64,000 nt of DNA from Ciceribacter sp. T2.26MG-112.2 (GCF_900492205.1 NZ_UEYQ01000006.1:62001-126000), one strand, 5' to 3'. Shown: positions 1-10,158, counted from the first letter of the stretch. The notes: generated by a model from the letters alone, not told the origin. Made by a program: numbers and translations.

Positions 1-1067
<1,067 letters not shown>

Positions 1068-1079
1068 GGCAGAGTTTTC

Positions 1080-1853
1080 ATGCGTATTCTCCTGACCAAT
1101 GACGATGGCATCCACGCCGAGGGCCTGGCGGTTCTCGAACGGGTCGCCCGTACGCTCTCCGACGATGTCTGGATCGTTGCGCCCGAGACCGACCAGAGCG
1201 GGCTTGCGCACTCGCTGACGCTGTCGGAGCCGCTCAGGCTGCGCAAGATCGACGAGAAACGCTATGTGTTGCGCGGCACGCCGACCGATTGCGTGATCAT
1301 GGCGATCCGCGAGATCCTGCCGGAAAAGCCGGACCTCGTCCTGTCCGGTATCAATGCCGGTGGAAACGTCGCCGACGACGTGACCTATTCCGGCACGGTC
1401 GCCGGTGCGATAGAGGGCACGCTGCAGGGTGTCCGCTCGATTTCGCTCAGCCAGCTCTATGAATATGACAATGGCGGCCGTGTCATTCCCTGGGAAGTGG
1501 CCGAAACGCTCGCGCCGAAGCTTCTGGCACAGCTGGTCAAGGCCGATCTGCCGCCGGGGACCTTCCTCAACGTAAACTTCCCGCGCTGCGCACCGGCCGA
1601 CGTCCAGGGGATCGAGGTGACGTCCCAGGGCAAGCTCGACTTTGGCCTCGAGGTCGAACAACGCGCCGATGGCCGCGGCTTTCCCTATTACTGGCTGCGA
1701 TTCGGCGATCGCGGCAGCAAGTTCCGCGAAGGAACCGATCTGCAGGCACTGAAGGAAGACAAGATTTCCGTCACGCCGCTGAAGCTCGACATGACGGACT
1801 ATGCCGCCCAGGACAGCATTGCCCGGGCGCTTGGCTTCGGAGTGGCCGATTGA
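1080..1853 (+). CDS. surE: 5'/3'-nucleotidase SurE
   Basis: Metal-dependent nucleoside monophosphatase of the SurE survival-protein family (257 aa, normal length). The N-terminus has the signature [13 protein letters not shown] with the paired metal-binding aspartates. The second conserved block [18 protein letters not shown] lies around residues 88-105. The start ATG at 1080 follows the serS stop by 12 bases. Its TGA stop (1851-1853) overlaps the TTG start of pcm, so the two are probably translationally coupled. surE-pcm linkage is common in proteobacteria and is associated with stationary-phase survival and protein repair. Confidence 0.96.
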   Translation: MRILLTNDDGIHAEGLAVLERVARTLSDDVWIVAPETDQSGLAHSLTLSEPLRLRKIDEKRYVLRGTPTDCVIMAIREILPEKPDLVLSGINAGGNVADDVTYSGTVAGAIEGTLQGVRSISLSQLYEYDNGGRVIPWEVAETLAPKLLAQLVKADLPPGTFLNVNFPRCAPADVQGIEVTSQGKLDFGLEVEQRADGRGFPYYWLRFGDRGSKFREGTDLQALKEDKISVTPLKLDMTDYAAQDSIARALGFGVAD

Positions 1854-2503
1854 AGCCGGGCATGCTGGAGAAGGAGGGCTTTGCCGCGCTGGTTCTCAGG
1901 CTGCGGGCGGAAGGGATATCCGATCTCGATCTCCTGACCGCTGTCGAGCAGACGCCACGCTCGCTCTTCGTTCCGCCGCAGTTCTCCGAACAGGCCTATT
2001 CCAGCCGCTCCATTCCGATCGATTGCGGCGCCTTCATGGAGGGTGCCGACCTTGCAGTGCGGCTGCTCGCCCAACTCCATGTCAAGCCCGGCCAGCGCGT
2101 ACTGGAGATTGGCACCGGCAGCGGTTTCATGACCGCCGTACTCGGCCGTCTGTGCGAGCGCGTCATGTCGATCGACCGATACAAGACGCTGATTGCCGCC
2201 GCCCAGAGCCGCATGGACGGTCTGGGTCTTCGCAACGTGGTGCTGCGTCAGGCCGATGGCAGCAATGGCTTGACGGGCGAGGGAACCTTCGACCGCATTG
2301 TCGCCACCGCGGCTTTTCCCACCATGCCGCGCTTCCTGGCCGACCAGCTGGTATCCGGCGGCGTGCTGCTCGCGCCCCTGATGACCGGCGAGGAGACCTG
2401 CGTGATGATGCGTCTGACCAAGACGGGAAGCCGCTTCGACCGCGAAGACCTGTTCGAGGTTCCTTACCTGCCGCTCGTCCCCAGGCTCGCATCCTTCCTT
2501 TGA
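1850..2503 (+). CDS. pcm: Protein-L-isoaspartate O-methyltransferase, divergent
   Basis: SAM-dependent methyltransferase of the Pcm family (217 aa from TTG at 1850). It would start repair of isoaspartyl residues in aged proteins. SAM motif I is clear as [15 protein letters not shown], about residues 83-97. The N-terminal substrate loop, usually GQTISQP, reads [12 protein letters not shown] here, so this belongs to a divergent Pcm subgroup and its substrate is less certain. TTG at 1850 overlaps the surE stop. ATG at 1862, four codons on, is an alternative start. It forms an operon with serS and surE. Confidence 0.85.
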   Translation: MKPGMLEKEGFAALVLRLRAEGISDLDLLTAVEQTPRSLFVPPQFSEQAYSSRSIPIDCGAFMEGADLAVRLLAQLHVKPGQRVLEIGTGSGFMTAVLGRLCERVMSIDRYKTLIAAAQSRMDGLGLRNVVLRQADGSNGLTGEGTFDRIVATAAFPTMPRFLADQLVSGGVLLAPLMTGEETCVMMRLTKTGSRFDREDLFEVPYLPLVPRLASFL

Positions 2504-2577
2504 CACCGTCGTACGGGGCCTTGGTGCGCCTGCGAATGTTCGACTTCTCGAAAATAGTTCACGGCGATTCTCTTCGA

Positions 2578-2592
2578 TTAACCGGCCAGTAA
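2578..2592 (+). promoter_or_regulatory. Possible CtrA-type box upstream of nlpD
   Basis: TTAA at 2578-2581, seven bases, then GTAA at 2589-2592. This matches seven of eight positions of the alphaproteobacterial CtrA consensus TTAA-N7-TTAA. It lies about 55 bases upstream of the nlpD-like start, a plausible place for cell-cycle control of a division gene. A single near match can arise by chance. Confidence 0.3.
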
Positions 2593-2647
2593 CACTAACG
2601 CGCTTTAATCATAGCCACATCAAGTTGCGTAATAAGTGGGTCGAGTT

Positions 2648-4210
2648 ATGCGTATGAGTGTATCGCCGAAATCCGGACCGTCTGTCACCCGTATCCTTGT
2701 GGCGATCTTGCTTGCCAGCGCTGCGACCGGCTGCAGCTCGGATGCGTCGCGGTTTAGTTCCGTATTCTCCACTGACAGTCTGACGACGGCGTCCATTCCG
2801 CGCCGCAACGTCGTTGCCAGCCCCATGCCATCGGCCGATGTCGGCGGTATGCAGCCGGCGGCCCAGGCGGACTATTCCAGCCGTCAGCAGGCGGTCAATC
2901 AGCCCTATCCGAGCCAGCCGGCCTACGCTCCGTCCTCGGCAGCCCGTGCAGCCGCTGCACCCGTCGCCGTCCAGCGCGGCGAGCTCGCGGCTCCGGCAGG
3001 GGCGGGCACCACCAAGTCTGCCGAGCGCGCCGCAGCCCTCGGTCAGCCCTTCCCCTCGGCACCCGCACAGCAGCAGACCGCGATGCTTGCGCCTCCCGCA
3101 GCCGGCGATGCGCTGACCACCGGCACGACCAGGACGGCCCCGGCCTGGAGCACGGCGAACGCGGCACGCGTGACGCTGAAGCGCGGCGAGACGATTTCGA
3201 CGCTGTCCGGCCGCTACGGCGTCCCGGAACGGGAAATTCTAAAAGCCAATGGCCTGACGCATCCAAGCGACGCGGCCACGGGTCAGCTGGTGCTGATCCC
3301 GAGCCCGGTCGGCCAGGCAAATGCGGCCCGCGCGGCGGCAGATGCCTCGGTTCTCCCCGATGGCGGCAAGAAGCCGACCCTGCCTCAATCGCCGGAACAG
3401 AATGTTGCGGTCCTGCCGACGGCTCCCTCTTCTCGCGAGAAGTTGCAGGGCCCCGCCTCGAGCGCTACCGGTAAGGCTGTCGCCGGTGCGGGCGAGGGTG
3501 CTGCTCCCGGCACCTACGTGGTCAAGGCAGGGGATTCCCTCAACAAGATCGCCAAGGCGACCGGTACGCCGATCGACAGGCTGAAGGCGGCCAACGGCCT
3601 GACGTCGGCCAATATTCGCATCGGCCAGACACTGAAGATTCCCACCGGTGGTGATCCGGCCCAGGTGGCGTCGACTGCGCCTGCAACCGATCCGGTCAAG
3701 ACGGCGACCATCCCCGCCGGCAAGGCTGACCCGAAGGGCAATGCTCCGGCAGCCTACAAGGCGCCGGCCGCGACTCAGTCGGTCAGCGAGGTCGCTTCGG
3801 TCGATCCGAAGGAAGAGGCACCCGAAACGACGGGCATCGGCAAGTATCGCTGGCCGGTCCGCGGCGCGGTCGTCGCCGGCTATGGCGCCAATGTCGACGG
3901 CAAGCGCAATGACGGTATCGACATCTCCGTTCCGGCGGGAACGCCGGTCAAGGCGGCCGAGAACGGCGTGGTCATCTATGCCGGCAACGGGTTGAAGGAA
4001 CTTGGCAATACCGTTCTCGTGCGCCACGACGACGGAACGGTCACGGTCTACGGCCATGCCGACGGGCTTTCCGTGCAGCGCGGCCAGAAGGTCCAGCGCG
4101 GCCAGCAGCTCGCCACCTCCGGCATGAGCGGCAGCGCCAAGCGCCCGATGCTGCATTTCGAGGTTCGCAAGGATGCGACCCCGGTCAACCCGATGACTTT
4201 CCTGGATTAG
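2648..4210 (+). CDS. nlpD: NlpD-like lipoprotein: two LysM domains plus degenerate LytM domain
   Basis: Outer-membrane lipoprotein (520 aa) that probably activates septal amidases. The N-terminal signal ends in a lipobox A-T-G-C with Cys about residue 29. A long Ala/Pro/Ser-rich linker follows. LysM domains lie at about 174-217 and 287-332, and an M23/LytM domain at about 400-520. The M23 metal ligands are lost: the H-x-G-x-D motif reads N-D-G-I-D (about 420-424) and the HxH motif reads M-L-H (501-503). That is the pattern of E. coli NlpD, an amidase activator with no hydrolase activity. ATG 2648 was preferred over an in-frame GTG at 2636. The pcm-nlpD neighbourhood matches proteobacterial gene order. 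Confidence 0.9.
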   Translation: MRMSVSPKSGPSVTRILVAILLASAATGCSSDASRFSSVFSTDSLTTASIPRRNVVASPMPSADVGGMQPAAQADYSSRQQAVNQPYPSQPAYAPSSAARAAAAPVAVQRGELAAPAGAGTTKSAERAAALGQPFPSAPAQQQTAMLAPPAAGDALTTGTTRTAPAWSTANAARVTLKRGETISTLSGRYGVPEREILKANGLTHPSDAATGQLVLIPSPVGQANAARAAADASVLPDGGKKPTLPQSPEQNVAVLPTAPSSREKLQGPASSATGKAVAGAGEGAAPGTYVVKAGDSLNKIAKATGTPIDRLKAANGLTSANIRIGQTLKIPTGGDPAQVASTAPATDPVKTATIPAGKADPKGNAPAAYKAPAATQSVSEVASVDPKEEAPETTGIGKYRWPVRGAVVAGYGANVDGKRNDGIDISVPAGTPVKAAENGVVIYAGNGLKELGNTVLVRHDDGTVTVYGHADGLSVQRGQKVQRGQQLATSGMSGSAKRPMLHFEVRKDATPVNPMTFLD

Positions 4211-4234
4211 GTTGTGCGTTCCAGGCATGTGGTG

Positions 4235-4261
4235 AAAAGGTCCGGTATCCCCGGGCCTTTT
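4235..4261. terminator. Bidirectional terminator between nlpD and the DUF815 gene
   Basis: An 11-bp stem, AAAAGGTCCGG (4235-4245) pairing with CCGGGCCTTTT (4251-4261) with one G-U pair and a 5-base loop. The A/T-rich outer stem gives a T run on either strand. It serves the converging nlpD and DUF815 transcripts. Confidence 0.85.
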
Positions 4262-4267
4262 CTCGTT

Positions 4268-5140
4268 TCAGGCGCGGTCCATTGAAATGCGAAGCCGGCC
4301 GGCGAGGTCCTGGATGTACTGCCAGGCCACCCGGCCCGACCGTCCGCCGCGCGTGGTCGCCCATTCGAGCGCCTGGTGGTGCAGGTCTTCGCGGTCCAAC
4401 GGCAGTTTGAAATGCGCGGCATAGCCGTCGATCATCGTCAGGTAGTCGTCCTGGCTGCACTTGTGGAAGCCGAGCCACAAGCCGAAGCGATCCGAGAGCG
4501 AGACTTTCTCCTCGACCGCCTCCGACGGGTTGATCGCCGTCGACTGCTCGTTTTCCATCATGTGGCGCGGTAAGAGATGCCGGCGGTTGGACGTCGCATA
4601 GAAGAGGACATTGTCCGGCCGCCCCTCGATGCCGCCGTCAAGCGCCGCCTTCAGCGACTTGTAGGCCGTATCGTCATGGTCGAACGACAGGTCGTCGCAG
4701 AACAGGATGATGCGATGCGGCGTGTCCTTGAGCAGGTCGAGGAGGGCGGGCAGCGTGGCGATGTCCTCGCGGTGGACTTCAACCAGCTTCAGCGAAATTC
4801 CGGTTTGCGCACGGATATCGGCATGCACGGCCTTGACCAGCGAAGACTTGCCCATGCCGCGCGCGCCCCACAAAAGGACATTGTTGGCCGGATAGCCTTC
4901 GGCGAAGCGCAGCGTGTTTTCATGCAGGATGTCGCGCACGTGGTCGACGCCGCGGATCAGCGACAGCGCCACGCGGTTCGGCCGCCTGATCGGCTGGAGA
5001 TGGCTGCGGGCCGGCGACCAGACGAAACAGTCGGCTGCTGTCCAGTCGTTCTCCGCCGGCGGCGGCCCGGCGAGGCGTTCGACCGCCGCGGTCAGGCGGC
5101 GCAGTTCTGCAAGCAGGATCTGGTTTGCTTCTTCGGACAT
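4268..5140 (-). CDS. DUF815 family ATP-binding protein
   Basis: AAA-type P-loop protein of the DUF815 family (290 aa); the molecular role of the family is not established. Walker A is GARGMGKSS at about residues 92-100, and a Walker B-like segment RIILFCDDLSF lies near 145-156. The start at 5140 (MSEEANQ) was chosen because a strong GAGGAGG ribosome site lies just upstream. The frame stays open upstream to 5329 without a comparable site. It is transcribed away from yajC and converges on nlpD through a shared terminator. Family membership is confident; function is not assigned. Confidence 0.88.
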   Translation of the reverse strand: MSEEANQILLAELRRLTAAVERLAGPPPAENDWTAADCFVWSPARSHLQPIRRPNRVALSLIRGVDHVRDILHENTLRFAEGYPANNVLLWGARGMGKSSLVKAVHADIRAQTGISLKLVEVHREDIATLPALLDLLKDTPHRIILFCDDLSFDHDDTAYKSLKAALDGGIEGRPDNVLFYATSNRRHLLPRHMMENEQSTAINPSEAVEEKVSLSDRFGLWLGFHKCSQDDYLTMIDGYAAHFKLPLDREDLHHQALEWATTRGGRSGRVAWQYIQDLAGRLRISMDRA

Positions 5141-5350
5141 CGTGACCTCCTCGACATGGCGCCGCCACGGCGCCGGGCGGCATTTCGCCGGCGGTAGCAT
5201 GGCCTTTTGTGAGCCGAAAGGGTAAGAGGCTGTAAAACGGTACTGGCCGCCGCTGTTTTTGTTGCATTCACAAGTCCCGGCACTATATTCCGGCGACCTG
5301 AAGCGGGGGGCGAGGCTGCCCGCGATCATCGCAGTCTAGGGAGTTATTCC

Positions 5351-5698
5351 ATGTTCATTACGCAAGCCTTCGCTCAGGACGGTGCTGCCGCCGGCGGTGC
5401 ATTCGGTTCCGGCCTCGAAATGCTGTTCCTCTTCGCCCCGCTCATGCTGATCTGGTACTTCCTGCTGATCCGTCCGCAGCGCCAGCAGATGAAGAAGCGC
5501 GCCGAGACGCTGGCCTCGATCCGTCGCGGCGATCAGGTCGTGCTGGGCGGCGGCATCATCGCCAAGGTGACCAAGGTCGTGGATGACAACGAGGTCGAGG
5601 TCGAACTGGCCGAAGGCGTCAAGGTTCGCGCGCTGCGCACCTACATCGCCGAAGTGCGCGTCAAGGGTGAGCCGGTCAAGACCGACGCTGCCGCCTGA
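5351..5698 (+). CDS. yajC: Sec translocase accessory subunit YajC
   Basis: Small inner-membrane protein (115 aa) that joins SecDF to form the auxiliary part of the Sec translocon. One hydrophobic helix spans about residues 20-40 and is followed by the diagnostic RPQRQQMKKR basic stretch and a small cytoplasmic domain (GDQVVLGGGIIAKV). It is located directly upstream of secDF, the canonical order, with a hairpin in between that probably lowers read-through. Confidence 0.96.
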   Translation: MFITQAFAQDGAAAGGAFGSGLEMLFLFAPLMLIWYFLLIRPQRQQMKKRAETLASIRRGDQVVLGGGIIAKVTKVVDDNEVEVELAEGVKVRALRTYIAEVRVKGEPVKTDAAA

Positions 5699-5714
5699 TC
5701 GCTGAGAACACTCT

Positions 5715-5745
5715 GCAACCGGCCTTGCCGGTTGCTTTTCTTTTC
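5715..5745 (+). terminator. Terminator/attenuator between yajC and secDF
   Basis: Perfect 9-bp stem GCAACCGGC (5715-5723) and GCCGGTTGC (5727-5735), loop CTT, followed by TTTTCTTTTC. This is an intrinsic terminator form inside an otherwise co-directional pair, so it may set the yajC:secDF ratio. Confidence 0.8.
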
Positions 5746-5774
5746 GATGGAAACCATCCGACTTCGAGAGTTTC

Positions 5775-8333
5775 ATGCTGTATTTTTCGCGCTGGAAGAC
5801 AATCTTCATCTGGTTCACCGTCCTGGTGAGTATCCTGGTGGCCGTGCCCAATCTTTTCAGCGATGAGCAGCTTGAAGCTTTCCCGTCGTGGATGCCGACC
5901 AAGAAGGTGACGCTCGGCCTCGACTTGCAGGGCGGTTCCCACATCATGCTCAAGATCGAGCAGGCCGACATCGTGAAGGAGCGGCTGGAAACGACGGTGG
6001 GCGACATTCGCGCCGCGCTGCGTGAAGCCGGCATCCGCTATACCGGCCTTTCCGGCGTCGGCCAGCAGGTCCAGGTCCGCATCACCGACGCGGACAAGGT
6101 CGAGGCGGCCAAGCAAGCGCTGTCGTCGCTGTCCGAGCCGGTAAGTGTCGGCGGCCTGACTGGTGGCACCATTCAGGAAGTCACGCTCCAGGAAGACGGC
6201 ACCCTGTTGCGCTTCAACCTGACGGATGAGGGGATCGCGTACCGCACCGGCTCGGCGCTCACCCAGTCGATGGAGGTCGTGCGCCGACGTGTCGACGAAC
6301 TCGGCACGACCGAGCCGCTGATCCAGCGCCAGGGCAATGACCGGATCATCGTCCAGGTGCCGGGCCTGACCGATCCGCAGCGCCTGAAGGCGCTGCTGAA
6401 CCAGACCGCGAAGCTTTCCTTCCATATGGTCGATATGAGCATGCCGGTCGAGGAAGCGATCAACGGCCGACCGCCGGCGACTGCCGAAGTGCTCTATTCG
6501 GTCGACGACCCGGCGGTGCCCTATCTCATCGAGAAGCGCTCTCTGGTGTCGGGCGAAAATCTCGTCGACGCGCAGGCCAGCTTCAACCAGCAGACCAACG
6601 AGCCGGTGGTCACCTTCCGCTTCGACAGCAGGGGTGCCCAGCGCTTTGCCCAGGCGACCCAGGAGAATGTCGGCCGTCCCTTCGCCATCGTGCTCGACGA
6701 TCAGGTCATTTCTGCCCCCGTCATCCGCGAGCCGATCATCGGCGGCTCCGGTCAGATTTCCGGCAATTTTTCCGTCGAGGGCGCCAACGATCTCGCCGTG
6801 CTGCTGCGCGCCGGCGCGCTGCCCGCGACCCTTACCGTCGTCGAGGAGCGTACCGTCGGTCCGGGCCTCGGTCAGGACTCGATCAATGCCGGCGTCCTTG
6901 CCAGCGGCATCGGCGCGATCTTCGTCGTGCTTTTCATGCTCGGCTTCTACGGAACCTTCGGCGTGATGGCCAACATCGCGCTGGCGGCCAATATCGTCAT
7001 GATCCTGGCTCTGTTGTCGTTGCTCGGCTCGACGCTCACCCTGCCGGGCATCGCCGGTATCGTCCTGACCATGGGCATGGCGGTCGACTCCAACGTCCTC
7101 GTCTACGAGCGTATCCGCGAGGAGGCCAAAAGTGGCAGATCGCTGGTCCAGTCGATCGAGGTCGGCTTCAACAAGGCCTTCGCAACCATCGTCGACGCCA
7201 ACCTGACGACCCTGATTGCCGCCGCCGTGCTGTTCTTCCTCGGCTCCGGCCCGGTCAAGGGCTTTGCCGTCACCCTCGCCATCGGTATCGTCACCACCGT
7301 CTTTACCGCCTTCACCATGACGCGCTGGCTGATGGCCGTCTGGTTCCGTTGGCAGCGTCCGAAGCACCTGCCGAAGGGCATCCGCACGGGCATGTTCGAC
7401 GCGCAGAACATCCGTTTCATGGCGATCCGTCGCTATACCTTCGCGGTGGCCGGCGCGCTGTCGCTCATCTCGCTGGTCGGCTTCACGACCGTTGGCATGA
7501 ACCTCGGCATCGACTTCCAAGGCGGCTCGATCATCGAGGTCAAGGCGCGTTCGGGCGAGGCCGATATTTCCGATATCCGCGACCGGTTGAGCGAACTCAA
7601 TCTGGGAGAGGTCCAGGCCCAGGGCTTCGGCGATCCCGCCAGCGTTCTGATCCGCATCCAGGCTCAGGAAGGCGGCGAGAATGCCGAGCAATCGGCGATC
7701 ACCATGGTTCGCGGCGAACTCGAGGAGGCCTACGAATTCCGCCGGGTGGAAGTCGTCGGTCCGGCTGTTTCGGCCGACCTCACCTGGGGCGCGACCATTG
7801 GGGTTGGGGCATCGCTGCTCGCCATTCTGGTCTATATCTGGTTCCGCTTCGAATGGCAGTTTGCGCTGGGCGCGATCATCGCCACGCTGCACGACGTCAT
7901 CCTGACGCTCGGCCTCTACGTCTTCCTCGGTATCGAGTTCAACCTGACCAGTATTGCGGCGATCCTGACGATCATCGGCTATTCACTCAACGACACCGTG
8001 GTCGTCTACGACCGAATGCGCGAAAACCTGAGACGCTACAAGAAGATGCCGCTCGATGTGCTGATCGATATCTCGGTCAACCAGACGCTGTCGCGCACGG
8101 TTCTGACGGGCTCGACGACGTTGCTGGCGCTCATCGCTCTGTATTTCTTCGGCGGCGAGGTCATCGCGTCCTTCACGCTGGCGATGATCTTCGGCGTGGT
8201 GATCGGTACCTTCTCGTCGGTCTATATTGCCGGTCCGGTGCTGATCGCCTTCAAGCTGCGTCCGGAGACTTTCCAGGAGCGGGATGCGGAAGTCGAGGCC
8301 GCCCGTCCGGTTTCGGGCAAGGTCGAGGCTTAA
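5775..8333 (+). CDS. secDF: Fused protein translocase subunit SecDF
   Basis: Inner-membrane RND-family protein (852 aa) that uses the proton gradient to pull exported proteins through SecYEG on the periplasmic side. SecD and SecF are one polypeptide. The SecD half has an N-terminal helix (about 9-28), a large periplasmic domain beginning LGLDLQGGSHIMLKI, and a six-helix block containing GMAVDSNVLVYERIREE. The SecF half begins near residue 545 (NLGIDFQGGSIIEVK) and ends with its own helix block containing YSLNDTVVVYDRMREN. The fusion is typical of Rhizobiales. It lies 76 bases downstream of yajC. Confidence 0.97.
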   Translation: MLYFSRWKTIFIWFTVLVSILVAVPNLFSDEQLEAFPSWMPTKKVTLGLDLQGGSHIMLKIEQADIVKERLETTVGDIRAALREAGIRYTGLSGVGQQVQVRITDADKVEAAKQALSSLSEPVSVGGLTGGTIQEVTLQEDGTLLRFNLTDEGIAYRTGSALTQSMEVVRRRVDELGTTEPLIQRQGNDRIIVQVPGLTDPQRLKALLNQTAKLSFHMVDMSMPVEEAINGRPPATAEVLYSVDDPAVPYLIEKRSLVSGENLVDAQASFNQQTNEPVVTFRFDSRGAQRFAQATQENVGRPFAIVLDDQVISAPVIREPIIGGSGQISGNFSVEGANDLAVLLRAGALPATLTVVEERTVGPGLGQDSINAGVLASGIGAIFVVLFMLGFYGTFGVMANIALAANIVMILALLSLLGSTLTLPGIAGIVLTMGMAVDSNVLVYERIREEAKSGRSLVQSIEVGFNKAFATIVDANLTTLIAAAVLFFLGSGPVKGFAVTLAIGIVTTVFTAFTMTRWLMAVWFRWQRPKHLPKGIRTGMFDAQNIRFMAIRRYTFAVAGALSLISLVGFTTVGMNLGIDFQGGSIIEVKARSGEADISDIRDRLSELNLGEVQAQGFGDPASVLIRIQAQEGGENAEQSAITMVRGELEEAYEFRRVEVVGPAVSADLTWGATIGVGASLLAILVYIWFRFEWQFALGAIIATLHDVILTLGLYVFLGIEFNLTSIAAILTIIGYSLNDTVVVYDRMRENLRRYKKMPLDVLIDISVNQTLSRTVLTGSTTLLALIALYFFGGEVIASFTLAMIFGVVIGTFSSVYIAGPVLIAFKLRPETFQERDAEVEAARPVSGKVEA

Positions 8334-8338
8334 GGCCG

Positions 8339-8743
8339 ATGTCGTCGTTCTCGCCGTCCGGCAAGGGGATCGTCGTCAGGCCTGCCCATTTTCCCGGGCG
8401 CGCCCCGATCGATTCCTACGGCAATGGCGGGTTCCGCTTCGCCGACATGTCGCATCGCGGTTCGTTGCTGATGCTCCCTTCCGGGATCTATGGTTGGGAG
8501 ATGGACGGGGACATGCCGTTGACGGTCGAGAACTTCCGCCGCGTGCTGGAGGATGCCGCCGAGATTGAGGTGCTGCTGGTCGGCACGGGTAAGCAATTGC
8601 GCCCGCTTCCGGCCGAACTCAAGGCCGCGCTGAAGGCCAAGGGCATTGCCAGCGATCCGATGGGAACGGGAGCCGCAGTGCGGACCTACAACATCATGCT
8701 CGCCGAGCAGCGAGCGGTGGCGGCTGCCCTGATCGCCGTTTGA
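8339..8743 (+). CDS. Mth938-like domain protein (DUF498)
   Basis: Small cytoplasmic protein (134 aa) of the Mth938/DUF498 family, related to the mitochondrial complex I assembly factor NDUFAF3. The family core is visible: YGNGGFRFADMSHRGSLLML, then VLLVGTGKQLRPLP, then the C-terminal MGTGAAVRTYNIML. The start ATG at 8339 lies five bases after the secDF stop, and the next gene starts 15 bases after its end, so secDF, this gene and the phytoene-synthase-like gene probably share a transcript. A complex I assembly role is inference from the mitochondrial homologue. Confidence 0.85.
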   Translation: MSSFSPSGKGIVVRPAHFPGRAPIDSYGNGGFRFADMSHRGSLLMLPSGIYGWEMDGDMPLTVENFRRVLEDAAEIEVLLVGTGKQLRPLPAELKAALKAKGIASDPMGTGAAVRTYNIMLAEQRAVAAALIAV

Positions 8744-8758
8744 ACCGGGAAGACGTCG

Positions 8759-9613
8759 TTGAGCAAGGTTGAGACAGCAAAGGGCATCCTCGAGATGTCG
8801 GGACTGCGCGATACCGATCGCGACCGCTATCTCGCCTGCCTGTTGACGCCGCCTTTGAGGCGCGATGCAGTGGCGTCGCTCTATGCCTTCAATGCCGAGA
8901 TCGCCCGCATCCGCGATCTCGTGCGCGAGCCCCTGCCGGGTGAGGTGCGTCTGCAATACTGGCGTGATCTGCTCGCGGGCGCCGCCCATGGTTCGACCGA
9001 GGCCAATCCCATTGCCGCAGCGCTCCTGGAGACCATCCGGCAGCATCAGCTTCCCCTGACCGCGCTGACCGCCATGATCGAGGCCCGCCTGTTCGATCTC
9101 TACGACGACCCGATGGAGACGACCGGGATGTTCGAGGGCTATGCCGGGGAGACGGCGGCAGCGCTCATTCAGCTTGTCAGCCTGGTGCTCGATCCGAAGG
9201 CTGCGGCAGATGCGGCGACGATCGCCGGCCATGCGGGCGTCGCGCAGGCGATTGCCGGAAGCCTTCTGCTGATGCCGGTTCATCGGGCGCGGGGCCAGCT
9301 CTATCTGCCGCTGGAGATCCTTTCGGCGGTCGGGCTCGATCGCGACGGCTTCCTGGCCGGTGACGACAAGCCACGGATTTCGGCCGCGATAGAGGCCTTT
9401 GCCGGGCTGGGCATGGATCATCTGCGCAAGGCGCGCGAGGCGGGGCCACCGCCGAAGAGCCTCGTTCCGGCTTACCTGCCGGTGGCATTGTCCGAGACCG
9501 TCCTCATTCGAGCGCGGAAAGCAGGCTGGGCGGTGTTTGACGGCGATTTGCGGGAGCCGCAATGGCGCCGGCAGTTGCGCCTGCTGCGCGCCACCTTGAT
9601 CGGTCGCTTCTGA
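8759..9613 (+). CDS. Squalene/phytoene synthase-like protein, probably NDUFAF6 type
   Basis: Member of the squalene/phytoene synthase superfamily (284 aa), starting at TTG 8759. The fold is recognisable: LYAFNAEIARIRDLV near 40-55, EVRLQYWRDLL near 61-71, and the C-terminal APSLLP-like segment KSLVPAYLP. The first Asp-rich metal motif, normally DDxxDE, reads N-A-E-I-A here, and the second Asp motif is also not evident. Prenyl-diphosphate condensation is therefore doubtful. The sequence resembles the catalytically degenerate branch that includes mitochondrial NDUFAF6, a complex I assembly factor. Its neighbour upstream is the NDUFAF3-like DUF498 protein, which supports that reading. Confidence 0.8.
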   Translation: MSKVETAKGILEMSGLRDTDRDRYLACLLTPPLRRDAVASLYAFNAEIARIRDLVREPLPGEVRLQYWRDLLAGAAHGSTEANPIAAALLETIRQHQLPLTALTAMIEARLFDLYDDPMETTGMFEGYAGETAAALIQLVSLVLDPKAAADAATIAGHAGVAQAIAGSLLLMPVHRARGQLYLPLEILSAVGLDRDGFLAGDDKPRISAAIEAFAGLGMDHLRKAREAGPPPKSLVPAYLPVALSETVLIRARKAGWAVFDGDLREPQWRRQLRLLRATLIGRF

Positions 9614-9672
9614 CGCGCCACATTCGCGCAAGGCTCGGCTGTTAAGTCCTCCGATGAAGAACGTGTCGGCGG

Positions 9673-10158
9673 ATGTCCGGCCAAAGCGGGAGGCAAGGCG
9701 TGGCGTCGATTACCTGGATCGTTATTTTCCTGCTGGTGGCTGTCTTTGCCTACTATTCGACGCGCATGGCAAAGCAGGCCAATGAGGATGATCTCCACGA
9801 CTCAGGCCTGGCGATCGTCGAATTCGGCCGTGCCTTTCCCAACGAGGCGATCCGGAGTCTGCATGCCACCGAGGACGGACGCGCCGTGTTCGTGCGGCTG
9901 CACGACAACAAGGCCGGGCTCATGCGCAACATGCGCAGCCACTATGCCTGCCATCTGATCGAGCCCGGAACGGTGCGCGTGCGCGACCTGCCGAACGGCC
10001 GGGGCTTTGCCATCGAGTTTCTCGATGCGCCTTTCCACAATGGTGAGTTCACCTTCGCGACGCCTGTCGAGGCGGCGGAGGTCTCGCTTTGGCTGCTTGG
10101 CAACTATGTCGGCAATGCCGAGCGGGATGCCCCGGCCGGGGCGATCCCGACGGCCTGA
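9673..10158 (+). CDS. Hypothetical single-pass membrane protein
   Basis: Not recognised as a named family. The 161-aa product has one hydrophobic helix at about residues 12-27 (ASITWIVIFLLVAVFAYY). A soluble domain of about 120 residues follows, probably outside the cytoplasm, with a single cysteine (HYACHL) and a mixed alpha/beta look. It lies on the plus strand 59 bases after the squalene-synthase-like gene and converges on trmFO with 27 bases between them, so it is the last gene of the secDF-side cluster. Confidence 0.65.
   Translation: MSGQSGRQGVASITWIVIFLLVAVFAYYSTRMAKQANEDDLHDSGLAIVEFGRAFPNEAIRSLHATEDGRAVFVRLHDNKAGLMRNMRSHYACHLIEPGTVRVRDLPNGRGFAIEFLDAPFHNGEFTFATPVEAAEVSLWLLGNYVGNAERDAPAGAIPTA

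Noticed and set aside
5676-7892. A 738-codon open frame on the minus strand, opposite secDF
   Set aside because: It mirrors the codon periodicity of secDF, has low-complexity Asp/Arg/His/Gly-rich translation with no domain, and no ribosome site. It is an artefact of GC-rich antisense.
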